Assembly: GCF_009647655.1 (NCBI RefSeq)
Contig: NZ_WJFD01000001.1
Coordinates: forward strand, 2,232,001 to 2,296,000
Source: Chitinophaga sp. SYP-B3965
GTDB taxonomy: Bacteria; Bacteroidota; Bacteroidia; Chitinophagales; Chitinophagaceae
Direction: 5' to 3'
Length of the DNA stretch: 64,000 nucleotides
The notes under the pieces were generated by a model. It did not search any database and was not told where the DNA came from. It saw only the letters and a program-made list of their open reading frames with translations. The position numbers were made by a program, and so were the translations under genes. Of the stretch, positions 51,498 to 61,650 are shown piece by piece. Position 1 is the first letter of the stretch. Every line of letters begins with the position of its first letter.

Positions 51498-52718
51498 TTA
51501 ATTAGTATTTCCAAACAGGGTTATTTCCATCGCGTGCGCAAAGGTGGCGCCGGACCATGATTCACTAACAGCCAATCTTAAGAACCTTGCCTTGGGCGCT
51601 GTAAAAGGAACGTTCAATTCCAGGCCGCGGTTATAGAAAGCTCTGTCCGTTGCTGTTGGTGCAGTGGGAGGCGCTCCTGAAGGCGGGCCGGGCCATACAT
51701 AATTACCCATGTTCACCCAATCCCCCAGTACGGTGCCTTCTTCTGCGAATATAGGAAGCACCTGGTCCGCCGGAGCAGGTTTATCAGAGCCCCATAGCGA
51801 AAATACCTTGGGGTTTCCGTGCCCATATTCATAACCGGACCGGCCGTATAAGGTAAACCGGCTTATCTTGGCAGATACCCCCAAACCAAACGTACATACA
51901 ATGGGTAAAGGAGCATTCTCCTGCACCGTGTGCCAGCCATTTCCGCCGGTGCTCTTATTCCATAAATTAGTCAACACCCATCCAAAACCGATCTTGCCAT
52001 CACTGGGTAAAGCGTTAGCAAAGAACTTGCTTTTATCCAGTTCCATTTCAAACAAGGGGTTGATCGTCTGAAAAACAGTATCCGAATTATTCCCCCACTG
52101 GTCTGTAATGTATACGGCAAATTGTTTTGGTAAAGTATCAAAGCCCCTGGAAGAAAAACCAACTTCTTCAAAATCACTGAACTTTTGTTCGTAGATCGCA
52201 TACTTGTCTGAGCTGGCAGGTTTATATAATACGATCACGCCTGTTGGTTTTTTATTGGGATTGCTGGTTTGCACATTCAGGCCTCCAAAATCCGCCTGCA
52301 TCCGGATGGTCCTGGCTACCAGGCGGTAAACAGGCGTATCCGGGAAAACCTTTACCGTTACAGGATCAGACTCCACATTGGAACGGGTCACCGTAGTAAG
52401 TGTTACCGTGTACTCTTTCTTCTCCGCAAAGCCCTCCACCGTTATACTATCACTATAGTAACTGGATTTAGTCTGCCGTTTCTTTCCTGTTTTTTCATTG
52501 ATCACGTAATCTGCTTTCACGTACAGGACGTTGCCTCCGTTCGGCAAACTGTAGGTGATATAAGAGCCCCCGTTAAAATTGGCCACTTTGATATTGGAGA
52601 TAACCCCTGGTTTTATTTTATCGCCTGAAATGGGTTCGTTGTAATCCTTTACTTTAGTACAGGCAACTACCGTCATCAGCAGCAAGGCGAATTTCCAAAT
52701 GATATATTTATTATGCAT
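51498..52718 (-). CDS. DUF4959/DUF5126/DUF5000-type surface glycan-binding lipoprotein
   Basis: I start at the ATG 52716-52718, which begins the signal peptide (MHNKYIIWKFALLLMTVVAC, lipobox Cys20); a longer frame to 52751 would overlap the SusD gene. The 406-residue product shows the three-domain form of SusD-linked lipoproteins: DUF4959 (KIKPGVISNIKVANFNGGSYITY), DUF5126 (FEEVGFSSRGFDTLPKQF) and DUF5000, a discoidin-like fold (FARFLRLAVSESWSG-type end, RFTLYGRSGYEYGHGNPKVFSLWG). It should bind polysaccharide on the surface and support the importer. It lies 26 bp after the SusD gene. Confidence 0.84.
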   Translation of the reverse strand: MHNKYIIWKFALLLMTVVACTKVKDYNEPISGDKIKPGVISNIKVANFNGGSYITYSLPNGGNVLYVKADYVINEKTGKKRQTKSSYYSDSITVEGFAEKKEYTVTLTTVTRSNVESDPVTVKVFPDTPVYRLVARTIRMQADFGGLNVQTSNPNKKPTGVIVLYKPASSDKYAIYEQKFSDFEEVGFSSRGFDTLPKQFAVYITDQWGNNSDTVFQTINPLFEMELDKSKFFANALPSDGKIGFGWVLTNLWNKSTGGNGWHTVQENAPLPIVCTFGLGVSAKISRFTLYGRSGYEYGHGNPKVFSLWGSDKPAPADQVLPIFAEEGTVLGDWVNMGNYVWPGPPSGAPPTAPTATDRAFYNRGLELNVPFTAPKARFLRLAVSESWSGATFAHAMEITLFGNTN

Positions 52719-52744
52719 AACTTCTTTTTGATACGATGAAATGA

Positions 52745-54682
52745 TTACCAATACAGTGTTTGAACAAGATTGGGATTATTGGACAATGCGGCGTCTGACA
52801 ATGGCCAGAAATAATCTCTTACCGTCATTGCCGGTATGAATAAAGTTTGCAGCGTATAAAAATTGCTATTCGTCTTTTGGAAAATACTCCAGCCCTGTAT
52901 TGGCGGCGCCAGTACGGTCAGCATTTCCTTCCATCTCCTCAGGTCCCATCCTGCTTTTGCTTCAAAGCATAATTCTACGCGGCGTTCCCGGTGAATGATC
53001 TCCCGCAGGCCGTCTTTGGTAGTAGGTTTTGCAGGTGATGTACTGTATTGCGCCCAGGAGTCCAGCACACCTTTAAGCCCTGCGCGCTGACGCACAAGGT
53101 CCATATAGTTATACACTTCCGCGCTGGGGCCACTGGCTTCATTCAGGCATTCCGCATACAACAGGTAAAGATCAGCCAGGCGTATACGTGGTAAACGGAA
53201 AGAGGTCTGTTGTACTCCTTCATTGAAAACGGTGAGATAGTTCACCAGCTTCTTAGGCCAGATGGCCAGTACATTGATCCTAACACGGTCCTTAGGACCT
53301 GCTTTAGAGTCAGGGCCTTTTGCTTCAATATAGAGCGGGTTGTTCTGATCTGTTATACCATTACCAAACCAAATACCACCGTCAAAACCAATGTTGGCAT
53401 AATAGCGCACTTCCCGTTTGAAATTATTTTTGATGGTGGTATAACCACTCTTTATAAAGTACTTATTTGCATTGTCTCCTGCCTGCAATTCAAAACGGCG
53501 GGCATAGTCCCATGTTTTATCTTCATTGATGGGCACCCCGTTATCTGTATAGAAAAGATCTGTTGTAGCCAATGGAACCGTAAAGCTGCCGGCCGCCGCA
53601 GTTGAATTTTGCACGGCTGCAGTGGTAAGGCGGGGAATACAGAAATTCTGATAACCAAAAGAACCATTGAGCGCCCAGATCACTTCTGCATTGAAATCCC
53701 ATCTCTCTGTCACTGCATTTTGAATAGTGAGCACTTTGCGGAGTGAATCCGTGAGTACCGGAAGGTTAGCAGGTTGAATGAAGGTGTATAACTTCATATT
53801 CAGGCTGGCCGCTTCATCAATAGCTGCTTTGCAGGCTGCAGCAGCTCGTTGCCATTTTGCAGGGTCTGCAGTAGTGGAGAACAGCACTTCCCCGTCTTTA
53901 TTCTTAAATTTTGAAAAATCCGGATTGCCATTGTATAAAGGGCTTGCCTGTGTAGCTAATATCTCCGCTTTTACAGATAGTGCGATCACTTTGGTGATCC
54001 TGCCAAGTTCCTGCTGTATGTTCCCTATCTGCACCGGCAGATCAGGAATAGCTTCATCCATCAGCTGCACCGCATAATTAAACACAGAATCCACAGGTTG
54101 CCGTTTCACCCTGATCTCTTCTATGGGCGCTGTAATGTCCTGGTTCACCTTATAGATAGGAATAGGACCGTATAATCTTGCCAGGGAAAAGTGATAATAT
54201 GCTTTTAGGAATTTTGTTTCTGCTATCCATCTTGCTTTTTCTTCTACACTAAGATCAATAGGTTTATCTATGTTCTCCAGCATGATATTACAGCGGCGGA
54301 TGGCCTGGAAAATATTCTGACCATTACCACCTCCGTCCCAGTAATTGAGTACCGGATTGGAAATATTCTGTACCGTTCCGCGGATCAGCTGGAAACCTTC
54401 GTCTGCAATAGGCTTTTCGGACAAGTCGTTGGGATAAACGATCTCCGCAGATGTGGTGAAACCAGGATCGGTTAGTACATTGCTCATATTCTGCAATGTA
54501 TTGTAACAGGTGAACAGGTAATTTTCTGCTTCGTTCCTGTTCCGGAAAGCATAGTCTATGGTACCCACATTTTCCGGAGTAACGTTCAGGTATTCTTTGC
54601 AGCCTTCATTTGTGATCCCCAGCAAACACAGTATAAACATGCACCACACACGGGCCGTTGTATTTATTTTATAACGCTTCAT
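52745..54682 (-). CDS. SusD/RagB-family lipoprotein, third locus
   Basis: The 645-residue lipoprotein (TNEGC, Cys28) is large for the family. It has YLNVTPENVGTIDYAF, WIAETKFLKAYYHFSLARLYGPIP, ALSVKAEILATQASPLYN, LADLYLLYAECLNEASG and ERRVELCFEAKAGWDLRRWKEM, all typical SusD blocks. Extra length lies in the middle (about 300-480). It follows its SusC partner by 9 bp. No sigma or FecR gene accompanies this pair, so control must come from elsewhere. The ligand is unknown. Confidence 0.95.
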   Translation of the reverse strand: MKRYKINTTARVWCMFILCLLGITNEGCKEYLNVTPENVGTIDYAFRNRNEAENYLFTCYNTLQNMSNVLTDPGFTTSAEIVYPNDLSEKPIADEGFQLIRGTVQNISNPVLNYWDGGGNGQNIFQAIRRCNIMLENIDKPIDLSVEEKARWIAETKFLKAYYHFSLARLYGPIPIYKVNQDITAPIEEIRVKRQPVDSVFNYAVQLMDEAIPDLPVQIGNIQQELGRITKVIALSVKAEILATQASPLYNGNPDFSKFKNKDGEVLFSTTADPAKWQRAAAACKAAIDEAASLNMKLYTFIQPANLPVLTDSLRKVLTIQNAVTERWDFNAEVIWALNGSFGYQNFCIPRLTTAAVQNSTAAAGSFTVPLATTDLFYTDNGVPINEDKTWDYARRFELQAGDNANKYFIKSGYTTIKNNFKREVRYYANIGFDGGIWFGNGITDQNNPLYIEAKGPDSKAGPKDRVRINVLAIWPKKLVNYLTVFNEGVQQTSFRLPRIRLADLYLLYAECLNEASGPSAEVYNYMDLVRQRAGLKGVLDSWAQYSTSPAKPTTKDGLREIIHRERRVELCFEAKAGWDLRRWKEMLTVLAPPIQGWSIFQKTNSNFYTLQTLFIPAMTVRDYFWPLSDAALSNNPNLVQTLYW

Positions 54683-54691
54683 ATGCTTTGT

Positions 54692-57600
54692 TTATAAGTT
54701 GACGTTAATACCTAAATTATATGCCTTCTGAATGGGATAATTGAACCCATTGCCACCCAGTTCAGGGTCCCACAGGTCAAATTTGGTAATGTTGAAAAGG
54801 TTAAGACCGTTCACATACACACGGCAATATTTCAGCCCCAGCCTTTTTAAAAACTTGTCAGGTAATGCATATCCTATCTCAGCAGTTTTCAATCTTAAGA
54901 AACTGCCATCACGCATCCACCAGGTACTTCTCTGGAGATTATTCTCAATAGACTGCGAGCTAACACCCATCCGGGGGTAAAGTGCATAGAGGTTTTGGTT
55001 CTCTTCAGACCAGTGGTCGTCTGCAAAAGCCTGCAATACCTGGCTCTGACTTTGTATCTGGGGGTTAGGTGGTATAACAAAAGGGCTTACAGAGCGTGGG
55101 TCTATGAAAAAGGAAACCCTGGACTGGCCCTGGAAACGCGCATTTAATTCAAGGCCTTTATAATTCACAGAAAATCCAAAACCATACATGATCTGCGGTG
55201 TAGTAGGTAATCCTATGGGTGCCTGGTCTGCCACTGTGATGCGGCCATCTCCGTTCAGATCACGGTATTTAATATCACCACCCCTCACCGGATTCCCGGA
55301 GCCGCCAAACTGCTGCGTGGGAGAAGCAGATGCCTCCTTATCGTCCACAAAAAGCCGTTCTGCTATATAGCCAAACTCCTGCTTCAGCATCGTACCGGAA
55401 ACATACCGCCAGGGGTCATCATATTTTGGTTCTTCATATACACCATAATTCCCTTTTGAGAAAGTAAAGTTGGACATGAACTGCACCCTGAGGCTCCTGG
55501 AAAAATCCTTATTATAGTTAGCCGTAAGGTCCACACCCTGCACCTTTACGGTGCCCACATTGGTGAGGATATTTGCTTCCAGGCCCATGCTGGACGGGAT
55601 ATTTCTGCCCATCAGGATATTGCTGCGGTCCTGCTTCCAGTATTCCGCAATGAAATCAAAATTCTTCAGCAACGTTAGCTCAATACCCGTGTTCAGGATC
55701 TTAGCTGTTTCCCAGGTTACATTCCTGTTCTCATAGTTGTTGATCCTTACACCAGGCCGGCTGTAGGCATCATTCAAACCAAAAATGCTGCCATTTCCTG
55801 CGGTGAGATTTACATTCGACAGATAAAAGAACCGCTGGCTGCCAATATCATCATTACCACTCAAACCATAACTGGCCCTCAATTTAAGAGAGCTCACAAT
55901 ATCCGTCAGGCCCTCTCCCCAGAACTTCTCCCGGGATACCATCCAGGAAGCACCGATAGTGGGGAAGAAACCATAACGGTGATTTTCAGAGAAACGTTCA
56001 GATCCATTATATCCAAAGTTGAACTCCACGAAATAACGGGAGAGGTAATTGTAGCTTACCCTTCCTGCAAGGTTCAGGTTCCTGTAAGGCAATGAATACT
56101 GCAGATCCGGTTCCTGCGTATTAGGATTTGTTCCATTGGCCACCAGCCTTTGCTGCCTTACGCCGATAAGGGAACTGGAAATATTATGATCCCCCAGTTG
56201 TTTGGAATACTCCAGTTGTGCCTGAAATTGCAGGAAAGTATTGGCATCTTTTCTGCCGGGGCTATAAACGAGGTATTCTGTTGGGGGAGCGTTACTACCT
56301 GAACCAGGGCTTCCCTGGAATATTCCGCCGGGCAATGAATTCAACCAGGTGAGTGTATAAATGTTCTTTGCCCTGTTATAATCCTGTGGCTGGATCGTAT
56401 AGTAGAAAGGGTTATAGGCCATGGTATTATCAAAGTAGGCATACCGGTTGGTATTAAAGAAACCATGCGCCTTTAATCCGGGAACGATAAAATCGAGGTC
56501 CTGGTGTAACTCCAGTGTAGCGGACATCCGGGATTCCGAGAATCTTTTATATCCTCTCAGCATTTGCGCATAGGGATTGGAATATCCTACACCATTTGTT
56601 TGCGCCGTATTGCTTCCAGCCAGGCTGGAATTACCGAATAGCACATGTTGTACCAGGCGGTTGGCAGAATCAGGCGCATAATAAGCAGGAAAGAGTACCG
56701 GGCTGGTATGTACTGCTGCACTGTACAGATCAGAAGAAAAAGAAGCATCGTTTGTCATGGGGCCGCTGTAGTCATTGAAATTGCCCCATAACCTTAATAC
56801 CAGTTCTGTTGTTTTGGTGAGTTTTACATTCACGTTGGAACGTAACTGGTAGTTCTTATAGTTCACGTTATTATTAAAGTTATTCGACGCATCTCTCTTA
56901 AGCATACCATTATCATTGTTGAGAGAAGCAGATACCAGGAAACGCGCAATGTCTCCGCCACCACTGATATTTACATTGGCCCGCTGGGTGGTAGTGGTCT
57001 TCTTGAACAGCATATCCAACCAGTCCACCGCCGGATATACGTAACCGTTACTGCCCGGCGCTTTTTTCATCGTTAATTCCGTATTGTATATTTTATCCGC
57101 GTCAAAAACGATAGGGCTTAGCGGATCTCGTGTAGTGCTGGCTTCATTGTACAACTTCATGTACGTAATGGGGTTCGCCAGTTTGATAGTTTTGGTAGGT
57201 TGAGAGATCGCATTTTCCAGCGTTATATTTAGTGCTGTTTTCCCTGCTTTACCTTCTTTGGTGGTAACGAGGATCACACCGTTGGCACCTCTTGCACCAT
57301 ACAACGCAGTGGCGCTTGCATCCTTTAAGATAGAGAAGCTGGCGATATCATTTACCTGCAGGCGGGCAAGGTCATTGGCGGTAAGCTCTACGTTGTCTAT
57401 CAGGATCAGTGGATTCTGCCGGTAACCAAATGAAGTAACACCCCTGATAAAGAAGTTGGAATTATCCAGACCCGGCTGGCCGCTCGACTGAAAGCCGATA
57501 ACGCCTGCCACCTGCCCTGCCAGCGCATTCGTAAGATTGCTGGCAGCCGTTCGGAGATTGCCGGGTGTAATGGTAGATACAGAACCTACTACTGATTCTT

Positions 57601-57970
57601 TGAGCTGTTTCTTACCAAAGGCTGTTATCACAACGTCTGTAAGAACAGTTTCCAATGATCTCAGCATAACATTGAGCTCTTTCTTTGGGTCCGTTACGGC
57701 TATTGTATCCCCTCTGTAGCCAATGAACTTAAAGATCAATATCGCACCGGGATTTACCTCCAGTACAAATTTACCATTCACGTCAGTAGCTGTTCCCTGG
57801 GACTTAGTGCCGGATACCATCACAGTTACACCGGGAAGTGGCGTACCCACGGAATCCTTTACCGTTCCGATAACGGAAGACTTGTTTTGAGCATAAACAT
57901 CTGAAGAAAGCAAACAGTAAGAAAAGAGCATACAAAGGCATGCCAGGCTGTAGCGTAGCTTTTTACTCAT
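54692..57970 (-). CDS. SusC/RagA-family TonB-dependent transporter, third locus
   Basis: I start at the ATG 57968-57970 (MSKKLRYSLACLCMLFSYCLL), a good signal peptide; the longest frame to 58057 adds 29 residues that look non-coding. The 1092-residue protein has a CarboxypepD_reg domain (VIGTVKDSVGTPLPGVTVMVSG), VVITAFGKKQLKESVVGSVSTITP, the plug (FFIRGVTSFGYRQNPLILIDN, FSILKDASATALYG) and a barrel ending LGINVNL. There is no STN domain. The terminal residue is Leu, not the more usual Phe. It is the first gene of a four-gene operon. Confidence 0.95.
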   Translation of the reverse strand: MSKKLRYSLACLCMLFSYCLLSSDVYAQNKSSVIGTVKDSVGTPLPGVTVMVSGTKSQGTATDVNGKFVLEVNPGAILIFKFIGYRGDTIAVTDPKKELNVMLRSLETVLTDVVITAFGKKQLKESVVGSVSTITPGNLRTAASNLTNALAGQVAGVIGFQSSGQPGLDNSNFFIRGVTSFGYRQNPLILIDNVELTANDLARLQVNDIASFSILKDASATALYGARGANGVILVTTKEGKAGKTALNITLENAISQPTKTIKLANPITYMKLYNEASTTRDPLSPIVFDADKIYNTELTMKKAPGSNGYVYPAVDWLDMLFKKTTTTQRANVNISGGGDIARFLVSASLNNDNGMLKRDASNNFNNNVNYKNYQLRSNVNVKLTKTTELVLRLWGNFNDYSGPMTNDASFSSDLYSAAVHTSPVLFPAYYAPDSANRLVQHVLFGNSSLAGSNTAQTNGVGYSNPYAQMLRGYKRFSESRMSATLELHQDLDFIVPGLKAHGFFNTNRYAYFDNTMAYNPFYYTIQPQDYNRAKNIYTLTWLNSLPGGIFQGSPGSGSNAPPTEYLVYSPGRKDANTFLQFQAQLEYSKQLGDHNISSSLIGVRQQRLVANGTNPNTQEPDLQYSLPYRNLNLAGRVSYNYLSRYFVEFNFGYNGSERFSENHRYGFFPTIGASWMVSREKFWGEGLTDIVSSLKLRASYGLSGNDDIGSQRFFYLSNVNLTAGNGSIFGLNDAYSRPGVRINNYENRNVTWETAKILNTGIELTLLKNFDFIAEYWKQDRSNILMGRNIPSSMGLEANILTNVGTVKVQGVDLTANYNKDFSRSLRVQFMSNFTFSKGNYGVYEEPKYDDPWRYVSGTMLKQEFGYIAERLFVDDKEASASPTQQFGGSGNPVRGGDIKYRDLNGDGRITVADQAPIGLPTTPQIMYGFGFSVNYKGLELNARFQGQSRVSFFIDPRSVSPFVIPPNPQIQSQSQVLQAFADDHWSEENQNLYALYPRMGVSSQSIENNLQRSTWWMRDGSFLRLKTAEIGYALPDKFLKRLGLKYCRVYVNGLNLFNITKFDLWDPELGGNGFNYPIQKAYNLGINVNL

Positions 57971-58464
57971 ACGGCAACATGTTAGGAATGAAGAAATGGT
58001 TTGATCAATTAAAGGGCCGATAACGTGGAATGGGCAATAGCATATCGATCCGGGCATACTTTTCCCGCTCAGTTTCGTGCCGCAGTTTGAGAAACAGATT
58101 ATTGGTTAATAATGGTTAAAACTGAAAATACCAGTTTAATTTCGATAGTGGATTGCCTGTTGTACAGTGCCTTCGGCATGCATCGATTGCATGTTTGCTG
58201 TATGTGGAATTTTAACAACTGTTACAATCAGGGCTTAATAAATAGTTTGGTTGAAAGGTTAATGAATGTTAGGTCTGTTTTAACTTTTAGCTCTGCTGTA
58301 GGACTTTGGAATTTACGAGTAATGTTGTAGCTGAAAACTAATCTAATTCAATTATCAAAAAGAAAAAAGAAACCTTTTCAATTAGATAAAAAAACACCAG
58401 CAATAGCTACTATTCTATAAAGGTAATGGGGTTACAGATCTATAAGAGTACGTAAGACACCTTG
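57971..58464. other. Intergenic region upstream of the third SusC gene
   Basis: This 494-bp AT-rich stretch contains no convincing gene; a 72-codon plus frame at 58112-58330 looks random. It holds a 17-bp dyad, CATGCA, TCGAT, TGCATG (58177-58193). I see no exact promoter box for the minus operon. Confidence 0.6.
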
Positions 58465-59304
58465 CTAAAGGCCGTTCATACGCACTTCTGCGCCGGCATC
58501 CAACAGGATCAGGCCCATGCAAAATGATTTCAATTCCTCTTCCGGTGATGGTTCAATATGCACATGCCAGCCACTCATCTCACCAAAGAACTCTTTATAC
58601 AGCGTATTCATGCGGGCCTGGTTTCCTTTAGCAACCTGTGCCAGGAATGCCTGCTCACTTTTAAAATACCGCATGGCACGCTCACATAAAAAATCCCCTA
58701 CCGCCTGGGTAGCTTTATCTGCGCCACGGTAAAACGATGCATAATTAGGCCAGATATAATTTAAGCTGTGGTGTAAAAGCGCCTGCTTTAGCTCATTGGG
58801 CCTGAACGTTCTGTTTTGCCGGAAATAACTGATCTGGATCTCCTTCTTTACGCTGGTATAATGTTTTTTGTATTCTTCTTTAAGGTAAGTAAGCTTGTTC
58901 CCTTCCATACGCATATATGAAATAGCCATTCTCACCTGTTCCTGCTTCAGCAGGCCGGGAACAAATTCATTCTGATGAAGATCAATGATCCTGTTCACAT
59001 ACTGCAACTGTTTTAATTGCCGTTCACTATTATCCTCGTTAATAAGATATTGTTCATATGCCTTTATTTCCGCCTCATGATCACTTAAGTAAAGCGCCAG
59101 TTGTTCACCCTGCAGTACCTCTCTGAAGGTGACCAGTTCAAAATCCCATTGTTCCCATTGAGAGAAGAAGTGTTTGTCCGAAGGAGCATCCCTCTCCTGT
59201 TCAAACCGGCAGATCTTCTCTGCCTGCTCAAAAGAAAGGTTGTATTGCTGGTATCTTCCCTGTACCAGGCCTATCATCCATTTAAGTTCTTCAGATATTG
59301 CCAT
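58465..59304 (-). CDS. Hypothetical helical protein
   Basis: The 279-residue product has no signal peptide and no membrane segment. It is rich in Gln, Glu, Leu and Lys and reads as almost entirely helical (for example FSQWEQWDFELVTFREVLQGEQLALYL, QLKQLQYVNRIIDLHQNEF). I recognise no domain, motif or family. The gene is divergent from creD over about 106 bp. Codon use and the lack of frame breaks look like a real gene. The function cannot be inferred. Confidence 0.72.
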   Translation of the reverse strand: MAISEELKWMIGLVQGRYQQYNLSFEQAEKICRFEQERDAPSDKHFFSQWEQWDFELVTFREVLQGEQLALYLSDHEAEIKAYEQYLINEDNSERQLKQLQYVNRIIDLHQNEFVPGLLKQEQVRMAISYMRMEGNKLTYLKEEYKKHYTSVKKEIQISYFRQNRTFRPNELKQALLHHSLNYIWPNYASFYRGADKATQAVGDFLCERAMRYFKSEQAFLAQVAKGNQARMNTLYKEFFGEMSGWHVHIEPSPEEELKSFCMGLILLDAGAEVRMNGL

Positions 59305-59410
59305 ATGGCATTAAAAATACACAAATAACAAAAATTTGCTTCCTATTAATTTTTCCACTTACTTTTCAATTCAAAGTACTTTCCAAACGAGTAAAACAAT
59401 CTATTCAAAC

Positions 59411-60754
59411 ATGGAACCTATACAACAATCGGACAACATACCCAGTCTTAAGATCTCCGTCAGCAGTGCCAACAAGAAGCTGATCAAGGGAGTCATTACC
59501 GGAGCGCTGATCCTGTTCATGCTCATCCCTACCGTGTTCATATCCAACCTGGTGCATGAAAGAGAAGCACGACAGCAGCAAGTGGCGAAGGAAGTAAGCA
59601 GCAAATGGGCTACTGCACAAACACTGGCGGGACCTTATATCTATGTTCCTTATAAAAAGTATGTAGAAGACGCAAAAGGTTACATGCAGGAAAGCAATGA
59701 ATATTTCTGGATACTGCCGGATAACCTGCAGGTAGACGGGAAGATCAACCACGAGATCCGCAAGCGCTCCATTTACAATGTACTGTTATACAGGGCCAGT
59801 CTGCAGGACAAAGGTAACTTCATCATACAGGCGCCCAAAGGTATTGACATGAATGCGATACAGTGGAGTGAAGCAAAGGTCTGTTATGGCATCTCTGATT
59901 TTAAAGGCATAGAAGAAAGACCTGTGATCCGGCTGAATGGTGTTGAACATGAGTTATCACCCGGTTTGCCCAACCAGGACATCAGCCAAACCGGCCTCTT
60001 TGCTCCAATACCATTACAGGCAGAAGACCTGTCTAAAAGTCTCACCTTCAGCATGGACCTTAAAATAAAAGGAAGTGAACAATTGCATTTTGTACCCCTG
60101 AGCGGCAACAGCAACTTCTCTCTGCAATCCGGCTGGGGCAGTCCTTCTTTTGATGGTAATAACCTGCCTACAGAAAGATCAGTATCGCCGGGCGGTTTTA
60201 CGGCCAAATGGGTCTTTAATAAAGTGAACCTTCCATTCAATACCTTATTAACTGATTTTAAATTTGACCTGAATAGTGTAGCCTTTGGTGTAAGCATGCT
60301 GGAACCTGCTGATCATTATGCCAAAACAGAACGCAGTGTTAAATATGCCATCTTATTTATCGGATTAACATTCGCACTGTTCTTTATTGTGGAGCTTACG
60401 CAGCGCAAACCCATGCACCCGGTGCAATATGTACTGATAGGCCTGGCACTGGTGATATTCTATACGCTCCTGTTATCCTTCAGTGAATTTGTACTGTTCA
60501 ATGTTGCTTACCTGATAGCAGCACTGGCTACTATTACGCTGATCACTTTATATGCCTGGGGACATTTCAAAAGCTGGAAGTCTGCCGGGATCTTCTGTGG
60601 CATATTGATCGGTCTGTATGGTTTCATCTTTGTGCTGATACAACTGGAAGATACGGCCTTACTGGTAGGTAGTATCGGTTTGTTCATTGTGCTGGCATTG
60701 GTGATGTATGCGAGCAGGAAGATCAACTGGTATGGAACAACAGAGCCTGCCTGA
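59411..60754 (+). CDS. creD: CreD-family inner-membrane protein
   Basis: I start at 59411 (MEPIQQSDNIPSLKISV); the longer frame to 59336 adds 25 unlikely residues. The 447-residue product equals the usual CreD length. It has one N-terminal membrane segment (about 28-46, ITGALILFMLIPTVFISNLV), a large outer domain with RSIYNVLLYRASLQDKGNF and SPGGFTAKWVFNKVNLPF, and four or five C-terminal membrane segments. CreD (inner membrane protein CreD) affects envelope integrity and colicin tolerance in Enterobacteriaceae, where a CreBC two-component system controls it. No such regulator is seen here. Confidence 0.93.
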   Translation: MEPIQQSDNIPSLKISVSSANKKLIKGVITGALILFMLIPTVFISNLVHEREARQQQVAKEVSSKWATAQTLAGPYIYVPYKKYVEDAKGYMQESNEYFWILPDNLQVDGKINHEIRKRSIYNVLLYRASLQDKGNFIIQAPKGIDMNAIQWSEAKVCYGISDFKGIEERPVIRLNGVEHELSPGLPNQDISQTGLFAPIPLQAEDLSKSLTFSMDLKIKGSEQLHFVPLSGNSNFSLQSGWGSPSFDGNNLPTERSVSPGGFTAKWVFNKVNLPFNTLLTDFKFDLNSVAFGVSMLEPADHYAKTERSVKYAILFIGLTFALFFIVELTQRKPMHPVQYVLIGLALVIFYTLLLSFSEFVLFNVAYLIAALATITLITLYAWGHFKSWKSAGIFCGILIGLYGFIFVLIQLEDTALLVGSIGLFIVLALVMYASRKINWYGTTEPA

Positions 60755-61173
60755 TAAAATTAAGATCAGGGTATCTTTTTTCAAGGTACCCTGATCCTGC
60801 ATATTTTGACAGTAGCATCTAACAATATCATGCCCCAGGAAGAATCAAGCGGCTTTTAGATTGGATAAACAATTCTCTCTTTTTAGATGAAGTCTCTATA
60901 TTTATTAATACCCCTCCCCCCAGGAATGGAGGGAGGCCTTTAAAAACCATGTATTGTGATTATTATAGCTGAATTGACCCAATAAATAAAATAAATTCGT
61001 TTATTGGGGATTACCCTAGTGTTAACTTTTCTTTTTAAAAAATAGAATCCCAGCTACCAGGAATGGTAATGGCCTGTTACTTATCGATTCCCTATCCAAT
61101 TATTGCGCATATGAATTCTCTGCCTATTCAAGCTGCATATTAATATACCACGCTCTCACGACATGAGAGGCTA
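60755..61173. other. Intergenic stretch after creD
   Basis: This 419-bp AT-rich stretch has the terminator-like hairpin at 60764-60796 and a 9-bp inverted repeat at 60978-61008 (CCCAATAAA / TTTATTGGG). I see no gene in it. Confidence 0.6.
60764..60796 (+). terminator. Possible terminator of creD
   Basis: GATCAGGGTA (60764-60773) and its complement TACCCTGATC (60787-60796) form a 10-bp stem that can extend inward by four pairs with one G-T wobble. No long T-run follows, so it is a weak terminator candidate. Confidence 0.55.
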
Positions 61174-61404
61174 TCAGGAAGGCACAAACTTTACTAAAAA
61201 AGATCCCTCTTCATTGTAATAGTAGGTTTGCCGTTCCTTGCTATACCGGATAGGTGCACCGGCATCTTTCATGAAAGCCAGTATGCGGTACAGTGAGGCG
61301 CCTGAAATATTTAATCTCCGGGCTAACTGCTGTGGGGGCCCTGTTCCCCTGATGCGAATTAAGTGATCAATGCTCTTGATCCGTTCAAAGTGCTGCAAAG
61401 ACAT
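61174..61404 (-). CDS. Small HTH DNA-binding protein
   Basis: The 76-residue protein has one helix-turn-helix of the DeoR/HTH_11 kind: RIKSIDHLIRIRGTGPPQQLARRLNISGASLYRILAFMKDAGAPIRYSKERQTYYYNEEG, where the recognition helix is about ISGASLYRILAFM. It lacks any effector domain. Similar short proteins are common in Bacteroidota, where they act as small regulators or remain uncharacterised. It is 613 bp from the sulfatase and has no obvious partner. Confidence 0.75.
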   Translation of the reverse strand: MSLQHFERIKSIDHLIRIRGTGPPQQLARRLNISGASLYRILAFMKDAGAPIRYSKERQTYYYNEEGSFLVKFVPS

Positions 61405-61619
61405 ACGTTAGGTAGACTGTTAGATTCCTTATCATACATAGGTTAACCGCCGGTTCAATAGTTAATAAGTGGAGCCTGCTTATCACGTCTCATCGTTCCA
61501 TCATTAATTTTGAAATTAAGTATTTCAAAAAACACGATCAAATCTAATGTTAGGAATACGAACAAATAGTTAGTGTATGACAAAATAATACTACTAAAGG
61601 GGCTGCGCTATCGATTGCA

Positions 61620-61650
61620 TGTTAACCAATAGGCGCTTGACGTTAACATT
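61620..61650. promoter_or_regulatory. Spaced GTTAAC dyad
   Basis: ATGTTAAC (61620-61627) and GTTAACAT (61643-61650) are exact inverted copies with a 15-bp spacer. Operator for a dimer is possible; no function is shown. Confidence 0.4.

Noticed and set aside
58112..58330. A 72-codon plus-strand frame upstream of the third SusC
   Set aside because: There is no domain, no start signal, and the composition looks random.
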